Source: Methylobacterium sp.
GTDB lineage: Bacteria > Pseudomonadota > Alphaproteobacteria > Rhizobiales > Beijerinckiaceae
Assembly: GCA_020252865.1 (NCBI GenBank)
Contig: JADCCH010000274.1
Location: forward strand, 1-7,792
Length of the DNA stretch: 7,792 nucleotides
Direction: 5' to 3'
Each line of letters starts with the position of its first letter. Within the stretch, counting starts at the first letter, position 1. The notes under the pieces are model-generated. The model was not told the DNA's origin and ran no database searches. It saw only the letters and a program-made list of their open reading frames with translations. The translations under genes were made by a program, and so were the position numbers. This document shows, piece by piece, positions 1-5,399 of this stretch.

Positions 1-1
1 C

Positions 2-379
2 GTGACTGAAAAGCCGGCTGCGATTGCGTTCTACTTCGCACTTCTCTGTGCGGTTTGCGGGCTTGCGACCTGGCCCTTCGGCTGGGCGAATGTGGGCAAT
101 ATGGCCTGGCTTGCCCTGCTGGCTTCGGGCCTGTTCGGCGGTTTCGCGCATATCGCCATGACAGAGGCTGTCGCGCGTGCGCCTGTCTCGACCCTCGCCC
201 CTTTCGAATACACGGGCATGCTCTGGGCCTTGCTGTTCGATCTCCTGATTTTTGGGGTGTGGCCTGAACCGCTCAGTCTCGTCGGCGCTTTTCTCATCGT
301 TGCGGCGGCAGCCTCTATTGCCTTCTTGGACCGGATCGCCGTCGCGTTGGGTCGCTTCCATCCGAGAATGAGCACCTGA
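2..379 (+). CDS. EamA/DMT-family transporter, C-terminal half (5' truncated by window edge)
   Basis: This is an inner-membrane transporter of the drug/metabolite (EamA) superfamily, usually an exporter of small metabolites. About 125 residues are present, matching the second of the two EamA repeats in proteins of about 290-300 residues. The opening TEKPAAIAFYF is typical of the start of that second repeat, followed by about four hydrophobic helices and the conserved A-x-APVSTLAPFEYTG segment. The frame is open to the left edge and its first codon, GTG, falls mid-protein, so the true start is outside the window. The stop codon overlaps the ATG of the next permease gene by one base (TGATG), so it is co-transcribed with an ABC importer. 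That is unusual company for a generic EamA protein and suggests both handle the same compound. The family is clear; the substrate is unknown. Confidence 0.88.
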   Translation: MTEKPAAIAFYFALLCAVCGLATWPFGWANVGNMAWLALLASGLFGGFAHIAMTEAVARAPVSTLAPFEYTGMLWALLFDLLIFGVWPEPLSLVGAFLIVAAAASIAFLDRIAVALGRFHPRMST

Positions 380-1332
380 TGCCCCAACTTGCACGTATCG
401 TCTCGGCGAGGCTTGCGCAGGCTCTGGCGACGGCTGCCCTGCTTGCAACCCTTTGCTTCGGCTTCGTCCAGGCTTTGCCGGGCGATCTCGCCTTGCGGGT
501 GGCGGCGGCGCGCGTGGGTGATGAGCGCCTGACACCGGAAATGGCCGATCGCATTCGCCGTGAGGAGGGACTCGATCGTCCGCTGATCGTGCAATACGGG
601 CTTTGGATGGCCACCCTTGCACGGGGCGATCTGGGTCGTTCGCTCGTCTCGGGCAAGCCGGTCACGCAGGAACTGGCCTATCATGCGAAGTTCACACTGC
701 AACTCGGGCTGATCGGCTGGCTCCTATCCTATGCCCTGGCTCTGCCGCTGGGGGTCTGGGCCGGCATGCGATCGGGTGGCATGGTGGATCGCGCTACCGA
801 TGCGTTGGCCGTGACGCTTGCTTCACTGCCAAGCTTTCTGGTGGGGATCGGACTCATCACGCTATTCGCGCTCACCCTGCGATGGCTTCCGCCAGCAGGA
901 TTCCGAACGGCGAATCACATGGTGCTGCCTGCGTGCACGCTGGCTCTGTCGCTAATTGCCTTCTCGATCCCGGTGATACGAAATGCCGTCTGCGAGGTGC
1001 GGCAGGCTTTCTTCATGACTTATGCCCGCGTGAAAGGAATGAGCCCTGCCGCGGCCTTCCGGCATCACGGTATTCGCAACGCGGCCATTCCCGTCGTCAC
1101 CTTCGCCGCCTTGCAATTCGCGTTCGTGATCGATGGCTTCGTGGTCATCGAGACGCTCTTCAATTATCCCGGCCTCGGCGAACTGCTCGTGAAGGCGCTG
1201 ATTGCGCGGGATGTGCCGGTGATCATGGGAGCCGGTTTGCTGATCGGCTTTGCCTTCGCGCTGGTGAGCCTGATGGCCGACCTCGCGCGCCTCTGGCTCG
1301 ATCCGCGCGGACTCGCGGAGTGGCTGCCATGA
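379..1332 (+). CDS. ABC transporter permease, NikB/DppB/OppB family
   Basis: First membrane subunit of a peptide/nickel-type ABC importer in the inner membrane. The 317-residue protein starts with a transmembrane helix (about residues 10-30). A short periplasmic region follows with LPGD and RREEGLDRPLIVQYG, typical of this family, then helices at about 104-130, 138-170, 183-203, 238-260 and 282-304. The EAA loop that contacts the ATPase is at 215-235 (YARVKGMSPAAAFRHHGIRN). The downstream NYPGLGELL stretch is a family hallmark. Its length is close to NikB (314 residues) and shorter than DppB (339). The ATG shares one base with the stop of the EamA gene. Only weak GAG triplets lie upstream, so translation probably depends on coupling. 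The family is certain; nickel, metallophore or peptide specificity is not shown by the sequence. Confidence 0.93.
   Translation: MPQLARIVSARLAQALATAALLATLCFGFVQALPGDLALRVAAARVGDERLTPEMADRIRREEGLDRPLIVQYGLWMATLARGDLGRSLVSGKPVTQELAYHAKFTLQLGLIGWLLSYALALPLGVWAGMRSGGMVDRATDALAVTLASLPSFLVGIGLITLFALTLRWLPPAGFRTANHMVLPACTLALSLIAFSIPVIRNAVCEVRQAFFMTYARVKGMSPAAAFRHHGIRNAAIPVVTFAALQFAFVIDGFVVIETLFNYPGLGELLVKALIARDVPVIMGAGLLIGFAFALVSLMADLARLWLDPRGLAEWLP
1317..1320 (+). promoter_or_regulatory. Ribosome binding site for the second permease
   Basis: GGAG lies eight bases before the ATG at 1329, inside the end of the first permease gene. It supports that start and indicates coupled translation across the ATGA overlap. 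Confidence 0.6.
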
Positions 1333-2159
1333 CAATGCTGATCGGGGCTAAGGCAATGCATCGCCCGGTTTTCGGCGCGCTCTGGCCGCTGGCGATCCTC
1401 GCGGCATTCGCTGTTCTGGGGCCGTTTCTTGCTCCATACGATCCCAATTCCCAGGACCTCCTGAAGGTGATGGAAGCGCCGAGCGCGCGTCACCTTCTCG
1501 GCACCGATCACGTTGGCCGGGATGTGCTGTCGCGGGTGCTGGCGGGAGCGCCGCATTCCCTTGGGCTCGCCGTTCTGTGTGTGGTCCTTGCAGCCGGCAT
1601 CGGCGTGATGCTTGGGTTGCTGGCCGCCAATGGCAGCCGTTTCACTCGCATACTCATCATGCGGCTGGCTGATCTCATGCTGGCTTTTCCTGGCCTGCTG
1701 CTCGCGCTACTCTTCTCCGGCTTCCTCGGTGGAGGCATCTGGCCGATGCTGATCGGGTTAAAGCTCGCGCTCTGGCCGCTATATGCCCGCATGGCGGAAG
1801 CCGTGGCCACCGGCGTTCTGCGTGAGGGGCATGTCGAAGCTGCCCGGCTCGCGGGTTTCCCCGAACGGGTCATCTTGCTGCGTCATGTTCTGCCGCCTGT
1901 TCTCCGCGCGATCCTGCCGCTGGCGACCCTGGGCGTGGGGCAGGCGATTATGTCCATTTCGGCGCTCGGGTTTCTTGGGCTGGGGCTGAAGCCGCCGACG
2001 CCAGAATGGGGCGCGATGATCAACGAGCTTCTGCCGTTCCTGTCCGAAGGTTTTGTGCAGATGGCTGCGCCCTGCCTGATGATCTTCGCTTCCGTGCTCG
2101 CCCTCACGCTGGCAGGGCGGGCGCTTGTTGCTCAAGCCACGGGAGGCGCGCATGCGTGA
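1329..2159 (+). CDS. ABC transporter permease, NikC/DppC/OppC family
   Basis: Second membrane subunit, expected to pair with the upstream permease. The protein has 276 residues, almost the length of NikC (277). It shows an N-terminal helix (about 17-36), the family motif HLLGTDHVGRDVLSR at 56-69, further helices, the EAA loop at 168-190 (HVEAARLAGFPERVILLRHV), and the C-terminal signature PPTPEWGAMI at 222-231. The open frame extends far upstream of this point, but that part is a shadow of the preceding gene. I chose the ATG whose last two bases begin the upstream stop codon (ATGA overlap), because a GGAG sits eight bases before it and homology starts shortly after. ATGs at residue 3 or 10 are possible alternatives. 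It overlaps the following ATPase gene by eight bases. Confidence 0.93.
   Translation: MTMLIGAKAMHRPVFGALWPLAILAAFAVLGPFLAPYDPNSQDLLKVMEAPSARHLLGTDHVGRDVLSRVLAGAPHSLGLAVLCVVLAAGIGVMLGLLAANGSRFTRILIMRLADLMLAFPGLLLALLFSGFLGGGIWPMLIGLKLALWPLYARMAEAVATGVLREGHVEAARLAGFPERVILLRHVLPPVLRAILPLATLGVGQAIMSISALGFLGLGLKPPTPEWGAMINELLPFLSEGFVQMAAPCLMIFASVLALTLAGRALVAQATGGAHA
2141..2146 (+). promoter_or_regulatory. Ribosome binding site that fixes the start of the fused ATPase
   Basis: GGGAGG lies five bases before the ATG at 2152, inside the end of the second permease gene. It argues for the start at 2152 rather than the in-frame codon at 2125, which has no such site and would add nine residues with no counterpart in ABC ATPases. 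Confidence 0.75.
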
Positions 2160-3603
2160 GGCGGCGCTGACAATCACCAATCTGTGGGTCCATGACCGGG
2201 ACGGCACGGCGCTGGTGAAGGGCGTTTCGCTGGCCGTGCCGCGTGGTGGCGTGCTGACGCTGATCGGCGAGACGGGCAGTGGGAAAAGCCTCATCGCGCA
2301 AGCGATTTTCGGGCTGCTGCCGTTTGGGCTTCAGGCTTCGGGCTATATCACGCTGGCCGGTCGCGCGCCCATTCCCGTCGGGGATACGCGCGCGCTGACT
2401 GCCCTGTGGCGGGAGCAGATCATGCTGATCCCGCAGGAGCCATCGCTGGCGCTGGATCCCACCATGAAGGTCCGGCGGCAGATGGTGCTGGCTGGACTTG
2501 CGGATGATGCGATCGCGCCGACGCTCGCGGCTTTCGATCTGCCGGAAAGCACCGGGCAGGCCTATCCGTTCGCGCTCTCGGGCGGCATGGCACAACGCGT
2601 GCTGGTCGCCTCGGCCCTCGGGGTGGGCGCGCCGCTTGTCATTGCCGATGAGCCGACCAAGGGGCTCGATGCTGATCGCCTCACGCAGGCCATCGCGGCC
2701 TTGCGCCAGCTATCAGCGGCGGGGCGAAGCCTGCTGGTCATCACGCATGACCGGCGATTGGCGGAGGAACTTCCAGGCGAACTCGCGATCATTCGCGATG
2801 GCACCATCGTCGAACGGGGCGAAAGCGCGCGCATTCTTGCCGCTCCCGAAAGTGAATACGGGCGTATCTGGCTCGCGGCCGATCCGCGCCACTGGCCAAG
2901 GTGTCCGCGCTGCTGCGACATGGGCAATCTCGCACTCTCGGCCCATGGCCTTGCCTTTGGCTGGCCGGGCCGCGATTGGCTGTTTCGCGATCTCGATCTT
3001 CATCTGCCCAGAGGCAGCGTACTCGGTATTTCCGGTCCCAGCGGCAGCGGAAAGAGTACGCTGGGCGATATCCTGCTCGGCCTTCGGCAACCGCGCGCTG
3101 GCAGTGTGGAGTGGGGCGGCGCGGATATCGTGGCGCAGCCTTCCGCCATCCGGCCCTTGCGGCAGCTTTATCAGAAGCTGCACCAGGACCCCGTCACGGC
3201 CTTTGTGCCGAACCTCCCGCTGATGCGGCAATTCACAATGCTTGAGTCCGTGAGGCCAAGCCTTTCGGTTCAACGTGATCTGCCGCCGCTGCTCGACCGG
3301 TTGAAGGTGAAATCAGGACTGATGAACCGCCTTCCCGGAGAAATCTCCGGTGGCGAGGCGCAGCGTCTCGCGCTGGCGCGCATCCTGCTGCTTGATCCCG
3401 TGGCGATCGTCGCGGATGAGCCGACTTCACGGCTTGATCCCGTGGTGCAGCGCGAGACCATGCTTTTGCTGCGCGAAATCGTCGATGATCGCAGCATCGG
3501 CCTGATGCTGATCAGCCACGATAGGGCGCTCTTGTCCTCCGTTGCGGACGACCATTTGGATTTGGATCAATCCAGCATGCGCATAGTCTCTCAAGGTCTG
3601 TAG
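2152..3603 (+). CDS. Fused double ATPase of a Nik/Opp/Dpp-type ABC importer
   Basis: A single 483-residue cytoplasmic protein carries both ATPase domains of the importer. Domain 1 (about 1-250) has Walker A GETGSGKS at 39-46, Q-loop Gln95, signature LSGGM at 142-146, Walker B LVIADE at 162-167 and switch His199. Domain 2 (about 257-483) has Walker A GPSGSGKS at 295-302, Q-loop Gln345, signature ISGGE at 398-402, Walker B at 417-423 and switch His456. Every catalytic element is present in both halves, so both ATP sites look functional. In E. coli these are separate genes (nikD/nikE, dppD/dppF). The long C-terminal oligo_HPY extensions of DppD and DppF are missing, as in the compact Nik/Cnt subgroup. 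The joint is a short linker with three cysteines (CPRCC, 251-255) followed by Met257. The start at 2152 is set by a strong GGGAGG site. Confidence 0.92.
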   Translation: MREAALTITNLWVHDRDGTALVKGVSLAVPRGGVLTLIGETGSGKSLIAQAIFGLLPFGLQASGYITLAGRAPIPVGDTRALTALWREQIMLIPQEPSLALDPTMKVRRQMVLAGLADDAIAPTLAAFDLPESTGQAYPFALSGGMAQRVLVASALGVGAPLVIADEPTKGLDADRLTQAIAALRQLSAAGRSLLVITHDRRLAEELPGELAIIRDGTIVERGESARILAAPESEYGRIWLAADPRHWPRCPRCCDMGNLALSAHGLAFGWPGRDWLFRDLDLHLPRGSVLGISGPSGSGKSTLGDILLGLRQPRAGSVEWGGADIVAQPSAIRPLRQLYQKLHQDPVTAFVPNLPLMRQFTMLESVRPSLSVQRDLPPLLDRLKVKSGLMNRLPGEISGGEAQRLALARILLLDPVAIVADEPTSRLDPVVQRETMLLLREIVDDRSIGLMLISHDRALLSSVADDHLDLDQSSMRIVSQGL

Positions 3604-3837
3604 GATGTAGAGGTCGCCGAAGAACTGTACCGCTCCGAGGCTATTTTGGACCGTTTCGCGCCGCCATTTCCGTCGCAGAACATCTCGGAATTGCCAACCG
3701 AAACCGGACATTCGTTGAATGCTAGGAAACTCAAGGTGTTTCTCTTCCAGTGGCCATGATGTCATCGTGCGCTGGACCGCTCATTGTGCAGCTGCCGTAT
3801 CCATCTCGGCCCCGTGCTCTTCCCCGGAGATTCCGCC
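3604..3837 (+). other. Non-coding gap after the left operon; no recognised gene
   Basis: These 234 bases separate the stop of the fused ATPase from the phosphatase remnant. The ATPase frame stays open for 51 more codons after its TAG (to a TGA at 3757-3759), but the translation matches no family I recognise and its third-position GC looks lower than in the neighbouring genes. A reverse-strand open frame runs across it and into the ATPase gene, and I also regard that as non-coding. I see no convincing intrinsic terminator and no clear promoter for the remnant. The more mixed composition suggests eroded or foreign DNA. Confidence 0.5.
3826..3829 (+). promoter_or_regulatory. Ribosome binding site of the truncated phosphatase gene
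   Basis: GGAG sits eight bases before the ATG at 3838. It shows that the remnant keeps an intact original 5' end, so only the 3' part of the gene was lost. Confidence 0.55.
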
Positions 3838-4002
3838 ATGTCCCTGTCCCGCCTTGATTCAGCAGAACTAGGCGCAATTCTAAGCGAGACTGCACTGAAG
3901 GAGGTCGTGCCGCACTTCCGGAAGCTGGGTGACGACGATATCCGGATGAAATCCTCCACGACCGATCTCGTCACCGAAGCCGATAAAGCGGCAGAGTGTT
4001 GA
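3838..4002 (+). pseudogene. Truncated inositol-monophosphatase-family gene (N-terminal remnant)
   Basis: The 54 residues read as the start of a Mg2+-dependent phosphatase of the inositol monophosphatase / histidinol-phosphatase (HisN-like) superfamily. They contain an amphipathic N-terminal helix, then KLGDDDIRMKSSTTDLVTEAD (split here as residues 29-38 and 39-49), with the K-S-x-T-D-L-V-T-x-A-D pattern of the family before the catalytic core. Whole members have about 255-270 residues. The metal-binding GEE and DPIDGT motifs, which come later, are absent here and nowhere downstream. The frame ends abruptly at AAEC-stop where IS-like sequence starts at 3998; the last Cys codon and the TGA belong to that sequence. 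The gene is therefore broken and the product cannot be catalytic. Identification rests on a short segment but a characteristic one. Confidence 0.75.
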
Positions 4003-4201
4003 TTATCGCTGATATTTGACCCCGGTTGAAGATGGTTCTCGCCATGTTGGCGGGCCGTCAAGCGCGCTCTTTCCTTTCGGGTTTTCGGGGTTGCGGCGCT
4101 GGCCTAGCAACGGATAGCGCTTCACCCACCCCAGAAACGGGCTCGCAGCTGGATAAAGGTTGGGCGCAACGTCAATCTCGGGCGACGTTTGAAATACAAC
4201 A
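3998..4201. mobile_element. Possible IS21-like insertion sequence end or remnant
   Basis: The sequence starting TGTTGATTATCGCTGATATT at 3998, followed by TGACCCC, resembles from memory the terminal repeats of IS21-family elements (TG start, GATT, CGCTGA, TTTGACCC). It begins exactly where the phosphatase reading frame is broken. A possible weak partner lies at about 4171-4201: read on the reverse strand it starts TGTTG and contains GAGATTGAC, but the match is loose and spaced differently. No transposase (IstA) or helper ATPase (IstB) is present. A reverse-strand frame of about 80 codons over this stretch has no recognised domain. No direct repeat is evident at the proposed borders (GCAGAG against TGTGCG), which fits a deletion derivative rather than a simple insertion. 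The right boundary is a guess. Confidence 0.4.
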
Positions 4202-4246
4202 TGTGCGGCCAGCGGCCCAAAAGCCGGTTTTCCTCTGACAGTGCTC

Positions 4247-4258
4247 ACTCCTCGGAGT
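4247..4258. other. Small inverted repeat downstream of the ATPase gene fbpC-like
   Basis: ACTCC and GGAGT flank a two-base centre (TC), eight bases beyond the stop codon of the leftward ATPase gene. It lies where a terminator is expected, but the stem is short and no T-run follows on the reverse strand, so at most it is an mRNA 3'-end structure. Nothing else recognisable lies between 4202 and 4266. Confidence 0.3.
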
Positions 4259-4266
4259 ATTGAGTT

Positions 4267-5373
4267 TCACGCTGCGAGGAACAGGGCGCGGGAATGATCA
4301 AAGTCTACCGCAATCGGGGCGCCCGGTTGCAGTGGCGCATTGCCGGCCTGATGAGGAACATCGACAAGTACGTCGCTCGCGCCGATCGCCACGCCATAAC
4401 GTAGGGATGCACCAAGGAACTCGACATGCGTGATGCGCCCGTCAAGCCGCGTCATGCCGGGCGTGATGGGCGCGTCAAGCGGCGCAACGCGCGCGTTCTG
4501 CGGTCGGAAGACGAGTTTTGCGCCTGGCTGCACATTCTCCTGCGGCGGGATGGGCAGGCGGCCGCCCCCGGCGATTGCGAATTCCGCACCGGCCGGTTCG
4601 GCGGTGCCATCGAGGATGTTCGCCGTGCCGAGGAAATTCGCAACGAAAAGGTTTGCGGGGCGATCATAGAGCGCCATCGGCGTGCCGACCTGCTGCACCA
4701 CGCCGTCGTTCGTCACGGCGATGCGGTCTGAGATGGTGTTCGCCTCCTCCTGGTCGTGGGTCACAAAGATCGTGGTGATGCCCAGCTCCTGCTGGAGATC
4801 GCGCAATTCGCGGCGCACCTGCACGCGCATCTTGGCGTCGAGGTTCGAGAGCGGCTCATCGAGGAGCAAAACCTTCGGCCGCACGGCGATGGTGCGCGCG
4901 AGCGCGACGCGCTGCTGCTGACCGCCGGAAAGCTGCGACGGCTTGCGGTCCTTGAGGTGCTTCAGGTTCACGAGGTCCAGCGCTTGGTCGACACGCGTGG
5001 CGATCTCATCCTTCGGGAGTTTCCGCTCCTCGAGCCCGAAAGCGACATTTTTGGCGACGCTCATGTGCGGCCACAGCGCGTAGGACTGGAAGACCATGCC
5101 CACATCGCGCTTCCAGGGCGGCAGTGTGGAGATATCGTTTCCTCCGACCATCACACGGCCGGTCTGCGCCATGGTGAAGCCGGCGATCAGGCGCAGCAGC
5201 GTCGTCTTCCCGCAACCCGAGGGGCCGAGAAAGGCAAAGAACTCGCCCGGCTCGATCTTGAGGCTCACGTCCTTCAGCACATGGGCCGCGCCATAGGAAA
5301 GGTTGACGCCGACAACGTCGATCCCCGCTGCCGCGCGGCGGATTTCCGCGCCGAGATCCGAAGTGGTGCCCAT
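4267..5373 (-). CDS. fbpC: ABC transporter ATP-binding protein, FbpC/PotA type with TOBE-like C-terminus
   Basis: Cytoplasmic ATPase that powers the ferric-iron-type importer encoded beside it. The 368-residue protein has Walker A GPSGCGKT at 50-57, Q-loop Gln96, signature LSGGQ at 148-152, Walker B VLLLDE at 168-173 and switch His206. A C-terminal region from about 250 to 365 follows, with FRPQNARV and a TOBE-like fold pattern; in this family that region can have a regulatory role. Length and layout match FbpC, PotA and PhnT-type proteins. The open frame runs upstream into the permease gene, but I chose the ATG at 5373 because a CGGGAG site precedes it at normal spacing and the family N-terminus begins there. 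It follows the permease stop by 26 bases, so it is co-transcribed and probably last in its operon. Iron is the likeliest label, but phosphonate or other solutes are possible. Confidence 0.9.
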   Translation of the reverse strand: MGTTSDLGAEIRRAAAGIDVVGVNLSYGAAHVLKDVSLKIEPGEFFAFLGPSGCGKTTLLRLIAGFTMAQTGRVMVGGNDISTLPPWKRDVGMVFQSYALWPHMSVAKNVAFGLEERKLPKDEIATRVDQALDLVNLKHLKDRKPSQLSGGQQQRVALARTIAVRPKVLLLDEPLSNLDAKMRVQVRRELRDLQQELGITTIFVTHDQEEANTISDRIAVTNDGVVQQVGTPMALYDRPANLFVANFLGTANILDGTAEPAGAEFAIAGGGRLPIPPQENVQPGAKLVFRPQNARVAPLDAPITPGMTRLDGRITHVEFLGASLRYGVAIGASDVLVDVPHQAGNAPLQPGAPIAVDFDHSRALFLAA

Positions 5374-5381
5374 GAGAATTG

Positions 5382-5387
5382 CTCCCG
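5382..5387 (-). promoter_or_regulatory. Ribosome binding site for the fbpC-like ATPase
   Basis: On the reverse strand CGGGAG occurs in the 26-base gap after the permease stop, with its GGAG eight bases from the ATG at 5373. It decides the start against longer in-frame options. Confidence 0.6.
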
Positions 5388-5399
5388 AATTGAAAAGAA

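Noticed and set aside
31..702. Reverse-strand open frame of 223 codons across the EamA end and first permease
   Set aside because: Arg-rich product without any domain, antisense to two well-supported genes.
603..1328. Upstream 242-codon extension of the second permease frame
   Set aside because: It is out of frame within the first permease gene, reads as non-membrane sequence, and the real permease starts at 1329 with a good ribosome binding site.
2498..3245. Forward open frames overlapping the fused ATPase in other frames
   Set aside because: Arg/Ser-rich shadows; the ATPase frame holds complete motifs for both domains.
4003..4248. Reverse-strand open frame of 81 codons in the junction
   Set aside because: No recognised family, no ribosome binding site that I can see, and it ends in the IS-like terminal sequence; more likely remnant DNA than a gene.
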